The notes: a model not told the origin generated them from the sequence alone. A stretch of 64,000 nt of DNA from Rana temporaria (GCF_905171775.1 NC_053491.1:131831983-131895982); one strand, 5' to 3'. Numbered from the stretch's first letter, positions 44,914-55,946 are shown. Made by a program: numbers and translations.

Positions 44914-45053
44914 TTATTGTTCATCCTTTTTCTTCCAGGCTTGGTTACTCTTAAGCATGAGGGGGCTCAGCAACTTGTCAAACAGAGGAGCCAAAGTCTC
45001 AATCAACGCCACATTCTCTGCATATGTGAACTTCAGATTTTGTTGTCAACCAT
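44914..45053 (-). pseudogene. Myb/SANT-like protein of the Harbinger element, remnant
   Basis: Minus-strand frame starting MVDNKI and, after a one-base shift, LKFTYAENVALIETLAPLF and LKSNQAWKKK before a stop. The spacing of aromatic and acidic residues and the final tryptophan match the Myb/SANT-like (trihelix-type) domain of the second Harbinger protein, which binds DNA and helps bring the transposase to the nucleus. Further minus-strand similarity (NVKKRYQDI, KRKMVLIKKE) lies at about 44860-44780 in another frame. It converges on the transposase gene, as expected if both belong to one transposon. Confidence 0.65.
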
Positions 45054-46042
45054 CTGAACGTTTACTCTTATAGGTGTACTAGCTATTTGCTTGACACTTG
45101 AGGGTTTAGGGTTCCTCCACACCGGGCATCCTTATCATCCACTTCTGTGCTGCTATCTATGCAGTTGACTTGATTCAGAGTTAAATGGCATTTTCTTCTC
45201 TCTTAGTAGTAGTGGGCTTTTGGGACTCATCTTCTTTGTCACATGCCAAGATGGTGGAAACGTACGAATGACAGATCTGCTGAGAGATTTACAGAATATT
45301 AAGAACATGGTTTGACAGAGGTTTAGACTGACCTTGCTTTTGTTTCTTGCAGATGAGCGTGAATTACTGGGTAACCTGTGGATTCCATGAAGGCTTGCCT
45401 CTGGGACAACGTTGTCTTTGGGGTACTGTGAAAAACACAAATCATTTTTTAAATTGCTGATTATTTCACTTTACATTTGACATGTAAAAATATCACCTAC
45501 TGTTTAATCTTCACTGTTTTTTCCAAGCCTATCTTTCCTGCGTTTTCTTTTTTTTTTTTTGAGAATGCATCTTTCAACTACAAGAGAATCACAAAGTTAT
45601 GCACAGTTAGGTGGAGAAATTTGAAATATATTTGGTTGTACAGGAGTAAATACAGTACCTTTACAAGAATGCAGTATGGCACTTACTTTGGGAATTAGCC
45701 ATTCTGAGGTGTTTTTCCCCTTTGTATTTTCTGTGCTAAATATTTCGGGTGTCTACAAAGGAAATAAAATGAAGATGCATATTTCAACATGAAATCCCTT
45801 CAAACAACACCAGGTACATGTTTGCAGCAAACTAGGCATAAAGTGCACGTGGGAGCATTTCAAGATATGCGTTTTAGGATTGAAAGGAAGCTATCATGAC
45901 ATACCCCCATAACATGTTTTATTGTTCCCCTGTCTTGTTGCTGGCTGAATTTAAAATGTAGCATCTATTAGACACAATAAAAACATGTTAGTGCCAAATT
46001 CTGAACATATGCATTTGTAGGTAAAAATAATAAATACATACT
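45054..46042. other. Remainder of the Harbinger region and unrecognised DNA
   Basis: A 95-codon minus-strand open frame (45153-45440) lies upstream of the Myb/SANT remnant and could be part of the same transposon, but it has no domain I recognise. 45450-46042 shows nothing. Confidence 0.35.
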
Positions 46043-46044
46043 TA

Positions 46045-47015
46045 CAGTACAGACCAAACGTTTGGACACACCTTGTCATTCAAAGAGTTTTCTTTATTTT
46101 CATGACTATGAAAATTGTAGATTCACACTGAAGGCATCAAAACTATGAATTAACACATGTGGAATTATACATAACAAAAAAGTGTGAAACAACTGAAAAT
46201 ATATTTCATATTCTAGGTTCTTCAAAGTAGCCACCTTTTGCTTTGATTATTGCTTTGCACACTCTTGGCATTCTCTTGAGGAGCTTCAAGAGGTAGTCAC
46301 CTGGAGCAGCACCCATCACTCTCCTTCTTGGTCAAATAGCCCTTACATAGCCTGGCGGTGTGTTTGGGGCCATTGTCCTGTTGAAAAATAAATGATGGTC
46401 CAACTAAATGCAAACCAGATGGAATAGCATGCCGCTGCAAGATGCTGTGGTAGCCATGTTGGTTCAGTATGCCTTCAATTTTGATTAAATCCCCAACAGT
46501 GTCACCAGCAAAGCACCCCCACACTATCACACCTCCTCCTCCATGCTTAACGGTGGGAACCAGGCATGTAGAGTCCATCTGTTCACCTTTTCTGCGTTGC
46601 ACAAAGACACAGGGTTGGAACCAAAGATCTCAAGTTTGGACTCATCAGACCAAAGCACAGATTTCCACTGGTCTAATGTCCATTCCTTGTGTTCTTTAGC
46701 CCAAACAAGTCTTTTCTGCTTGTTACCTTTCTTTAGCAGTGGTTTCCTAGCAGATATTCTACCATGAAGGCCTGATTCACACAGTCTCCTCTTAACAGTT
46801 CTAGAGATGTGTCTGCTGCAAAAGGTGGCTACTTTGAAGAACCTAGAATATGAAATATATTTTCAGTTGTTTCACACTTTTTTTGTTATGTATAATTCCA
46901 CATGTGTTCATTCATAGTTTTGATGCCTTCAGTGTGAATCTACAATTTTCATAGTCATGAAAATAAAGAAAACTCTTTGAATGAGAAGGTGTGTCCAAAC
47001 TTTTGGTCTGTACTG
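46045..47015 (-). mobile_element. Tc1/mariner (Tc1-type) element, internally deleted
   Basis: Long (about 200-bp) terminal inverted repeats beginning CAGTACAGACCAAA, flanked by TA dinucleotides (46043-46044, 47016-47017). The repeats run inward to AAAGTAGCCACCTTTTGC (left) and GCAAAAGGTGGCTACTTT-type (right). The coding core is partial, see next entry. Confidence 0.95.
46244..46815 (-). pseudogene. Tc1 transposase, deleted
   Basis: On the minus strand an open frame (101 codons, 46602-46297) carries KHGGGGVIVWGCFAG, the second-aspartate region of the DDE domain, then FQQDNGPKHTA with the catalytic aspartate. The N-terminal DNA-binding domain is missing: coding sequence starts in the middle of the protein directly inside the right terminal repeat near 46815. 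A second deletion after KKESDG (near 46315) removes the region that holds the third catalytic acid, and the terminal KAIIKAKGG-type tail resumes in another frame. The first aspartate region (WSDESK) is at about 46640. Non-functional. Confidence 0.9.
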
Positions 47016-47017
47016 TA

Positions 47018-48289
47018 CATTGGACTATGGATGCATTAAGGATGCAGCAGGTGACTTGTGCTCCATGTTTTCATACTGTAGAAATAGAAAAAAATGCAAT
47101 GCTTGGAAGGTGCAGATAAAAAAAATAAAGAACATTTAAGAACAACATATTTTTTTTTTCCAATGAATGACTTGAATACTGTAAAGAGAACATAAAAAAA
47201 GAATTCATATGCATGTATATATGTAACTCTGCTGTTGATAAGTCTTCCTCAAAGTTAGATGTTTGGAGCTGTAGATAAAGAAAAGGTTTTGTTAAAATGA
47301 CATGTAGTTTGTGGTTATCTCCTTTTCCTATTCCAAACCATATCAAACAAATGCACAGCAAACATGTTGGGGCATACTTCACAGGTCCAAACAAATGGGG
47401 AAGAAATGTTGAATATTGACACTGGGCATTTTTGGGCAAACAAGCAGGAAACATGTCTGCAGGAAGTAGTGAGGGACACAGCAGAAGTGTAAAGCTAAAA
47501 AGGGGTCTAGGCATTCAGAAATTAGCCATCTAGTACAGGACAAACATGTGCCAGAAGCAAGGTATGCACCAGAACTGAGGCAGGAAATACAGAAAACATA
47601 TGCCACAAGCCAAACATGAACCATACCACCAAATGCAAATGTTTGACTTTTCTTCTACTGAGCTCTCCTCCACCATCGCTCACTTTTGAGAAGTGTGCAC
47701 CAGAAAAGCGTGGAAAATTTGTAAAAATTGGGCACCAGTCACTTTAAGGATTTTTACAATATTTTATCCCTCACAGCAACACATGGGAAAGAGGAGTAGA
47801 AGATTCAAAACACCCTTGCTGACTTGCAGAATCACAGACTTCATCCATAGATGTTGATACAATAAAAAAATGCCCTTTAAGCTGAAACCAGCAAACTGTA
47901 TCTTATCCAGTAGAAACAGCATTTTCATTAGCAAGGTAATAACCACTCTCTGTGACCAGTTAACTCTTGATATGTGTCTCTCAGGCTCGGTGAACAGGGG
48001 GTTATACAAACAGGGGCCTTCACATATCCTACTAGGAGTGCCGGCAGGGGACGGAGCCCATCCTAGACACAGTCTCCTTCCACACCACCTAACTCCACTA
48101 GACACTTATGCAGACTCAAGGATAGAATATCTAACAACTACTATAACAGTAACTGCAACCTATTTCCGGGGAATTTTGAGTGTCTTTTGGACTTTCTAGG
48201 GAAGACACTTTTCTTCCAACATAAAAAAGATAAAAACCTCTTGTGATTGAATTTTTAACCGCATATACCACTACAAACATCTTCCCTTT
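47018..48289. other. Non-coding, partly possible Penelope-like sequence
   Basis: 47690-48289 may be one retroelement with 49147-49560, the two parts being separated by the TTAA element at 48294-49142; support is the hammerhead-like motif at 49395 and AT-rich 3' sequence on both sides. The open frames here have no domain signature. Confidence 0.35.
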
Positions 48290-48293
48290 TTAA

Positions 48294-49142
48294 CCACTTT
48301 AATACAGGGCATTTTCACCCCCTTCCTGCCCAGGCCAATTTTTAGTTTTCAGTGCTGTCGCATTTTGAATGTCAATTGCGCGGTCATGCAACATTGTACC
48401 TAAATGATGTTTTTATGATTTTTTTATCCCCACAAATAGAGATTTCTTTTGGTGGTATTTGACCACCTCTGTGGTTCTTATTTTGGGCAATATAAACAAA
48501 AGAATAGTGATAGGTTTGAAAAAAAAAAAACACAATATTTTTTACTTTTTGCTATAATAAATATGGTATAAAAAATCATAATAAGTGCATATTTATTGGT
48601 TTGCGCAAAAGTTATAGTGTCTACAAAATAGGGGATAGATTTGTGGCTTTTTTTAATAGTAATGGCGGCGATCTGCGATTTTTATCATGACTGTGACATT
48701 ACGGCAGACATATCAGACACTTTGACACTATTTTGGTACCATTCACATTCATACAGAAATCAGTGCTATAAAAATGCACTAATTACTGTATAAATGTCAC
48801 TGGCAGGGAAGGGGTAAACACCAGGGGGCGATCAAGGGGTTAAATGTGTTACCTAGGGAGTGATTCTAACTGTGGGGGCAGGGGACTCACAAGGGGAGGA
48901 GACCGATCAGTGTTCCTCTGTACTGGGATTACACCATCGGTCTCCTCTCATCTAACAGGAAGTGGATCTCTATATTTACACACAGAGATCCACGTCCCTG
49001 GCTCTATTACCGGTAATCGCGGGTGCCCAGTGGACATCGGCCCCTTAGACTTCTGGGAAGCCCAGGATGTCATATGACACCCACCCAGGATAGGAGATCC
49101 CTCCTGCGGACATCATATGACTATACATGGGTAGGGAAGTGG
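48294..49142 (+). mobile_element. Full-length TTAA MITE, CCACTT family
   Basis: TTAA at 48290-48293 and 49143-49146; ends CCACTTTAATACAGGGC and GGGAAGTGG. Same body as 19279-20225. Confidence 0.9.
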
Positions 49143-49394
49143 TTAACCAATTCAATTTTTTGGCTTTCTAACAAGTTCAACTGAGTTTAAACACTTAAGA
49201 GCTTCTTTTTATACTTATAATTTTCATTGTATAGGGGCTAGCACATTTACTTACATTATGCTCATTGATCTATATTTTTTTAAAACATATATCAATTATG
49301 AGTAACTATATACATGTACACCTGCTACCCCTCCACATCAATTGAGTGACCACCGATGACGCTTATATACTTCCTACATGCATGTGATCTCTAT

Positions 49395-49438
49395 CCCCAT
49401 TACTAAGCTCCGGGGGGCAGAGCGAAACATATTGGAGG
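49395..49438 (+). ncRNA. Decayed hammerhead-like motif
   Basis: CCCC, degenerate first box (ATTACTA), GCTC...GAGC stem II with 9-nt loop, perfect GAAA (49424-49427), CATATT, then GGAGG. Stem II and the GAAA box are intact, the first box is not. Type I order. Confidence 0.3.
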
Positions 49439-49569
49439 CGTGGCCTGGCCAGAGTCCAGGCTGAGGTTGCCACTCCATTCACCTTCCTAGGATCCACTCT
49501 CTGCCAGGCACTGTCTGCCATGAAAATGTGCATGGTAATATATTGCATGGAAGGCACACTTTGAATTAT

Positions 49570-49842
49570 TGGAGTTTATTTGCTAAAGGCAAATAGACTG
49601 TTTACTTTGAAAGGAAATTTTCACATTGCATGGGAATTTAACCTTAGATTAATGAATGAATAAAGCTATGCTGACTAGCATCCAATCACATGCAGGCAAA
49701 AGTATTGTTTTTCCTGCATATGATTGGGCATTCTTTGCAAAGTTCACCACATTTTCTAAGCTAAGAGAAAATACCCTTGCAATGTCAACATTTCCTTACA
49801 AAGTAAACAGCATTTTTGCCTATAGTAAACCAACCCTATTGT
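49570..49842. mobile_element. Foldback-like MITE (GGTTTATTTACTAAAGGCAAA type)
   Basis: Left GAGTTTATTTGCTAAAGGCAAATAG and right GCCTATAGTAAACCAACCC are inverted, decayed copies. Central CCAATCACATGCAGG / CCTGCATATGATTGG pair. Related to 10109-10387. Confidence 0.65.
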
Positions 49843-51186
49843 CTTGGGCAAACGTGAATCCTTATAGGCAATGTGTATCACTCTGAAATTCTCGATTCCT
49901 GATATGTGTATTTCTGTTGGTTATTCATATAAACTGGAAAAAATAACTTGTAAGTAGTAACTTTCCTATGGTGACCAATTACATTACTTGTTTTATTTTC
50001 CCAGAAATAAATGAATAGCCTTTTTGTTCCTGTTTTTTTTTATGTTTATTTTTTTTAATTCTTATAAATAATTAAGACTATTCTGCTATATCAACCATTT
50101 TTATTGCACCAACACAACCTATTACAATTGATAAGGATGATTATTCTAAAGGAGATAAGAATCTTCACACAATAAATTGTGTAAATATTCACTTTAGTTA
50201 TTAAATCAAGTGAAAAGTAAAGAAAATTCTCTTATACAATGTTTGCTTCAACTTCTACAATAAATCTGTATTGCAAAAAAAAGAAAAAGAATATTCCAAT
50301 TGATGCATTTCATCTGCAAATAATTGGATAATTGAAGTGAATATTCACACAATTTATACTGTAAATATTCTCAATTTCTTTACTAAACCAGCTCATTTAT
50401 CTATTTTTCTCTCTGCTTTTAGGCAGTACAAAGGCAGTGCAAACAGTCCTAATGAAAGACACATTGGTAAACGAAGCTGAACATGAACTCTAATAAATAA
50501 TAAGTATACTGCATTCACCCTTAAACTGGTTAAAAAAATCTGAGATACATTCTATATTCTATTATCGCCCAAGGGTAGAAATATGTATGGTTTATATGTT
50601 AGGTACCTTATGTACTTAGGTGTTTTAGTTATATTCATTCCATATTATGGTCATAACAGCAAATTACACATTGTTGATATACTTCATGACATTTTAGCTC
50701 CCTAAGGAATCTATGAGAATGAACTTTGACCTGACAGAATTGCTATTCTCCCTATATACTCAGTACCAGGTTTGGTATGGCGTGGGTCAAGTAACATATA
50801 AATATTTCAATATGCTTGTTACAAAAGTAAATAATCACCAATGATCAGTTTTAATGTCATTAATTATCAGTAATCAAGCCATACATTTCTACTAACTGAG
50901 CTAAAATTGTTCTACAAATGTACCCAATTTACTGTAATACAATATTAATGGTTAATATGAGGTAAACAGTTTAAACTGCCCCCAGACTCTTTTTTTTCCA
51001 ATTCTGGGGACAGAACCTGTGCTAAAATGTCATTGTATAAAGCTTTTGTATTCAAGTACCACATGTTGAGTTTAAACTTGGAGATGCTTCCAATGGTTTA
51101 AAAACATTGAATAAACTTTGACTTAATGAAGTGGAACAACATTTTTGGCTCACTATCTAAGACCAGGAATGATAGAAGTTGGAGAG
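49843..51186. other. AT-rich stretch without recognised repeats
   Basis: No transposon ends or coding motifs seen. Another candidate for unique host DNA. Confidence 0.45.
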
Positions 51187-52454
51187 TTAAAGTTTTGTTT
51201 TTTTTCCTATAAAAAGACCAAACATGTTATACTTACCTGCTCTGTACAGTGGGTTTGCACAGAGCAGCCCGGATCCTCCTCTTTTCGGGTCCCTCTTCTG
51301 TGATACTGGCCCCTCCCTCCTTTTCAGTGCCCCCACAGCAAGCAGCTTGCTATGAGGACACCCGAGCCGAGTCACATTGAGACACAGAGCACTGGCCCCT
51401 TCCCCTCTCTCCCCTGATTGGCTAGCCAACTTTGATTTACAGCAGCGGCAGCCAATAGTACCAGTGCTGTGTCTCGGCCATTCAGAAGGGAGAATCTCAA
51501 ACGGTTGAGACTCTTGGGACAGAGATGGACCTCAGGTAAATTTTAAGGGGCTGAGGGGGGCTACTGCACACAGAAGGCTTTTCATCTTAATGCATAAAAT
51601 GCATTAACCACTTGACAACCGGGCCTATTTTGGCACTTCTCTCCTTCATGTAAAAATCAAAAAAAAATTGATAGAAAATTAATCAGAACCCCAAACATTA
51701 TATATTTTTTTTAGCAGACACCCTAGGGAATAAAATGCCGGTCATTGCAACTTTTTTCTTGCATGGTATTTGCGCAATAATTTTCCAAACACCTTTTTTT
51801 AGGGAAAAAAATAGTTTCATGAATTAAAAAATAACAAAACAGTAAAGTTAGCCCAATTTTTTTCTATAATGTGAAAGATGATGTTACGCAGAGTAAATAG
51901 ATACCTAACATGTCATGCTTTAAAATTGCACACACTCATGGAATGGCGCCAAACTTCAGTACTTAAAAATCTCCATAGGCGACGATAATTTTTTTTTACA
52001 GGTTACTATTTTCGAGTTACAGAGGAGGTCTAGTGCTAGAATTGTTGCACACGCTCTAACGCACGTGACCATACATGTGGGGTTTGAACGGCATTTACAT
52101 GTGGGCAGGACTTGCATGCGTGTTCGCTTCTGCATGTGAGCTACCTGGGACAGGGGCGTTTTAAAAAAAAAATTCCTTTTATATTTTTACACTTTTTTTT
52201 ACATTTTTTATCACTTTTATTCCTATTACAAGGAAAGTAAACATCCCTTGTAATAGGAATCACTGTGACAGGTCCTCTTTATGGAGAAATGTGGGGTCAA
52301 TAAGACCCTGCATCTCTCCTTCAGGCTTACAAGCATGAAATCGGTGAAAAAAAAAATCACCGATCACATGGTTATAGCCGCGATTGCGGCTTTGTTTACT
52401 TCCGGGTACCGTCCGTGATGTCATAATGTCGCGCCCGGGCCTCCGACGGTCATA

Positions 52455-52490
52455 GAGATGACTGGTGACCATCCGGTCACCAGTCATCTC
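52455..52490. repeat. Perfect palindrome 1 (16-bp arms, 4-nt loop)
   Basis: GAGATGACTGGTGACC, loop ATCC, then its exact reverse complement. Confidence 0.95.
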
Positions 52491-52638
52491 AATGCTTTCC
52501 AGGCAGCGCCGGCCGATTCGCTCTCCGGGCCCCCGATTGCACGGGAGAGCCCGGAGAAGCACCAGATGGTGGCGGGAGGGGGGGACGTCCCCTCCTGCTT
52601 TGATTGTTCTTATTGTGCACAGAATCGCCGGCTGAAGA

Positions 52639-52690
52639 CGGTGATATCTGAATGATGCCTGTAGCTGCAGGCATCATTCAGATATCACCG
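52639..52690. repeat. Perfect palindrome 2 (23-bp arms, 6-nt loop)
   Basis: Arms 52639-52661 and 52668-52690 are exact reverse complements around a TAGCTG loop. Confidence 0.95.
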
Positions 52691-53249
52691 CACAAAGCCG
52701 AGGACGTCGTTTGACATTCAGCGGTTGTAAAGTGGTTAAGATAAAAAAATGATCTGCTTTTACAACCACTATAGGCTAGCCATATGTTTTACAATCACTG
52801 TACAATCTGCTATAACTTTACCAAATAATATAATATGAGGACACATGTAAACAATCCATTCAATTGGCATCAAATCAGAAAGGCCCTTGCACTAATTAGT
52901 TGATGGTAGAGCTAAAGAAGGTTGTGCAATCAGATTGAATAGTGGATAGGGTTGAGCGAACCCAAACTGTAAAGTTCGGGTTCGGCACAGACTTTGTTTT
53001 TTTTTGGACCCGGAACCCGAACAATTTGCTGAAAGTTCGGGTTTGGGTCCGGTGTTCGGCAATGTAATGGTGGGCTGCAGGGCAGCCAATCACCATTTGT
53101 TTTGCTACTGTGACTAGGAAGCCATCACAGCCATGCCTACTTATGGCATGGCTGTGATTGGCCAGTGCAGCATGTGACCCAGACTCTATATAAGCTAGAG
53201 GGACATAGCACAGCTTGTCACTCTGCTTTAGATAGGGTAGGGAAAGGCT

Positions 53250-54005
53250 GCTGCTGATCTGATCTGAGGGAGAGATTTAGATAGGAGTCAGACTGTCCTG
53301 CTACAGAAATCATATTACACCAGCGCTGCATAGGTTCCTGTGAGATACTCTGCATTAGATACTTTAGGGAAAGGTTCCAGATTGTTCTTATAGGGACAGA
53401 AATATATAGGAGTCAGTTCTGCTTCAGAAATCATATTACACCAGCGCTGCATATGTTCCTGTGAGATACTCTGCATTAGATAGTTTATGGAAAGGTTCCA
53501 GATTGTTCTTATAGGGAGAGAAATATATAGGAGTCAGTCCTGCTTCACAAATCAAATTGCAGTAGCACTGCCTAGGTTCCTGTGAGATACTCTGCATATT
53601 ACACCAGCACTGCCTAGGTTCCTGTGAGATACTCTGCATATTACACCAGCACTGCCTAGGTTCCTGTGAGATACTCTGCATATTGCACCAGCACTGCATA
53701 TGTTCCTGTGAGATACTATGCATTAGATAGTTTAGGGAAAGGTTCCAGATTGTTCTTATAGGGAGAGAAATATATAGGAGTCAGTCCTGCTTCACAAATC
53801 AAATTGCAGCAGCATTGCATATTTTCCTGTGAGATACTCTGCATATTACACCAGCACTGCATAGGTTCCTGTGAGATACTCTGCATATTAAACCAGCACT
53901 GCCTAGGTTCCTGTGAGATACTCTGCATATTACACCAGCACTGCCTAGGTTCCTGTGAGATACTCTGCATATTACACCAGCACTGCATATGTTACTGTGA
54001 GATAC
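53250..54005. repeat. 42-bp tandem array with higher-order structure
   Basis: Units CAGCACTGCCTAGGTTCCTGTG...ATTACAC repeat head to tail, about three times at 53555-53690 and about five times at 53810-53995. They alternate with longer segments (GAAAGGTTCCAGATTGTTC ... AGGAGTCAG) giving a higher-order unit. 42 is a multiple of 3, so both strands show repetitive open frames (MQSISQEPRQCWCN-type and mirror) that are almost certainly not genes. Confidence 0.93.
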
Positions 54006-54252
54006 ACCTTTATATACCTTTCTTCTATTGTGTATTCAAAAAACATCCATTTAGGAAAAAACATTTTTTACAGTGTTTCTTCCAGTGTTTGCAGTGTTTC
54101 CCTTCATATCTGTACATGTGAGATAAACACTTTAGCCAGTGTTCTTCTATTGTCATATTCAAAAATCACCCATTTAGGGCAAAAATATATATTTTGCAGT
54201 GTTTCCTCTAGTTTTTGCAGTGTTTCCTCCATATCTGTACGTGCAAGATAAA

Positions 54253-54276
54253 CCCTAACCCTAACCCTAACCCTGA
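54253..54276 (+). repeat. Interstitial telomere-like CCCTAA run
   Basis: Three perfect CCCTAA units and a fourth with one change (CCCTGA), inside the hAT element. The hexamer equals the vertebrate telomere repeat. Confidence 0.95.
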
Positions 54277-54633
54277 CCTTGTCCTCCTAGGTCAAGATTT
54301 TTTTTGTTATTTTAAGCTATTTCCCTATCCAATTTATTTGCAGAGTACTTGCCATGCTCTTACCAACATTTTGCTGCCATTTGCACCCCTCTAGCCCTTT
54401 CCATTCGTTTTTTAGAGACATTTTAGTAGTCAAAAGTCCGGGTCCCCATTGACTTCAATGGGGTTCGGGTTCGGGGACAAGTTCGGGTCCCGAACCCAGA
54501 CTTTTTTCCGAAGTTCGGCCGAATCTGTCGAACCCGAACATCCAGGTGTCCGCTCAACTCTAATAGTGGATATTCAGCCCTCAAATGAGTTTCTGCAGGC
54601 CATACATGTGATAAATGTATATGATTTAACTAA

Positions 54634-55046
54634 TGCCCTGTAGACACGATCGGATATCTGATGGAATCTAATCCGATGGATTTTTTTGTCGGATATCCGA
54701 TGAAGCTGACTTTCATCAGCCTTGCCTACACACCATGGGTCAAAAATCAGACCCTATCCAACGCAGTGATGTAAAACACTACGACGTGCTGAGAAAAAAT
54801 AAGTTCAATGCTTCCGATCATGCGTTGACTTGATTCTGAGCATGCATGGATTTTTGACCGGTGGACTTTCACACAGACGATCGTTTTTTTCTATCGTTTT
54901 TTTATCCATAGGAACATTTTAAACATGTTCTATTTTTTTTCACCGATAGAAAACAAACCGATGGGGCCCACACACGATCGGTTTGTCCGATGAAAGCGGT
55001 CCATCGGTCTGTTCTCATCAGACAAACCGATCGTGTGTACAGGGCT
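54634..55046. mobile_element. GTACACACGATCGG-type MITE
   Basis: Ends TGCCCTGTAGACACGATCGG and CCGATCGTGTGTACAGGGCT; flanks TAA (54631-54633) and TCA (55047-55049). Non-coding. Confidence 0.87.
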
Positions 55047-55087
55047 TCAGTGTTGAACCAGTCCAAAGGACTGGCTGCCACATCCCT

Positions 55088-55933
55088 AATGTATATATAC
55101 ATAAAGAAGAGAGACCCCCAATGGGACTCTAGAGGCAGTATATAAGAAGGTGACCGGAGTAAAAAAATGTATCAAAGTTTATTACAAAAAAGTTAAAATG
55201 ATAAAATAATCAACAATAAAAACAAAGAGAGAATAACCATACAGAAAACGATGTACAGTACTCTGAACTCGAAACAGGGAACCCTAGGCTGGTCTCATGT
55301 GGATATGGACCTGGCTGCATAGAGGTTCACCCATCGATTACCAACATGTTTCGGAGATACAGGGTAAATTGCTTTATCAGGGAAGGATAGGAACATAGTA
55401 CAATCATAGTGTATGGTTGCTTACAAACAGAGATGGCAAAATAGCACATAGATGTGCACCCCACCAGACCGGTGACTGCCGAGGAGCCACCTGAGTTAGT
55501 ATGCAGGGATAGTGGTATGCTTCCATGGAACCATGGAAGGGGAAAAATGGCTGATTGGTAGGCATTGTCCAAATGGTGACAAGAAATCGCTCACAAGGAT
55601 CGCATGTAAGCGGAATCACCCAACATTGTCACATCACACAGCCTTGTATGACTCCCAGCTTTTGGATATCAGGGAGTTCAGCCAGCCTCTCTGGTGCGGT
55701 GGGGTGCACATCCACATGAGACCAACCTAGGGTTCCCTGTTTCGAGTACAGAGTACTGTACATTGTTTCCTTTATGGTAATGCTCTCTTTGTTTTTATTG
55801 TTGATTGTACAATTCGATTATCATTTTTAACTTTTTTGTAATATAATTTGATAATTATTTTACTCTGTTCACCTTATTATATACTGTCTCTAAAAGTCCC
55901 ATTGGGGGGTCTCTCTTATTTGTGTATACATAC
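55088..55933. mobile_element. Penelope-like insertion with inverted arms
   Basis: Left arm about 55088-55308 is a diverged reverse complement of about 55711-55933 (landmarks GAGAGACCCCC / GGGGGTCTCTC, TAGGGTTCCCTGTTTCGAG). An inner inverted pair GATGTGCACCCCACC (55452) / GGTGGGGTGCACATC (about 55700) shows that the inversion extends further in. A hammerhead-like motif lies on the minus strand at 55341-55386, upstream of the left arm in that orientation. Arms are more diverged than those at 13003 and 22431, so this insertion is older. A 12-bp repeat ATGTGATAAATG at 54605-54616 and 55935-55946 is a possible outer target duplication. No coding capacity. Confidence 0.55.
55341..55386 (-). ncRNA. 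Hammerhead-like motif, slightly decayed
   Basis: Minus strand: TCC, CTGATAA (one change from CUGANGA), a 22-nt stem-II region, perfect GAAA, C-AT-G minimal stem III, TT cleavage position, GG closing with CC. Type I order, same layout as at 24339. Confidence 0.45.
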
Positions 55934-55946
55934 GCATGTGATAAAT

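Larger units (their letters stand above)
51608..52735 (+). mobile_element. TTAA element (CCACTTGACAACCG) nested in composite copy 2
   Basis: TTAA at 51604-51607 and 52736-52739; ends CCACTTGACAACCG and CGGTTGTAAAGTGG (inverted, one-base offset). The interior is unrelated to the element nested in copy 1. Contains two perfect palindromes at 52455-52490 and 52639-52690. Confidence 0.92.
51191..52770. mobile_element. AGTG-type MITE, composite copy 2
   Basis: Homologous to 41245-42711 (ATGTTATACTTACCTGC, TTTGCACAGAGCAGCC, AGCAGCTTGCTATG). TTAA at 51187-51190 marks the left end; the right end TACAACCACT is followed by a decayed ATAG. It too is split at AATGCATTAA, here by the element at 51608-52735. 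Confidence 0.85.
52947..54562. mobile_element. Complete non-autonomous hAT with internal satellite
   Basis: Ends TAGGGTTGAGCGAACCC and CGCTCAACTCTA; perfect 8-bp duplication ATAGTGGA (52939-52946, 54563-54570). Subterminal parts rich in GTTCGGGTTCGG. The centre holds a 42-bp tandem array and a short run of CCCTAA. 1616 bp, no transposase. Confidence 0.95.

Noticed and set aside
53436..53988. Cysteine-rich repetitive protein with 14-residue periodicity
   Set aside because: The period is the 42-bp DNA satellite inside a hAT; both strands give repeats, and no promoter or splice context is visible.
54253..54276. Chromosome fusion scar or true telomere
   Set aside because: Only four hexamers, lying inside a complete hAT with its own target duplication, so delivered by the transposon.
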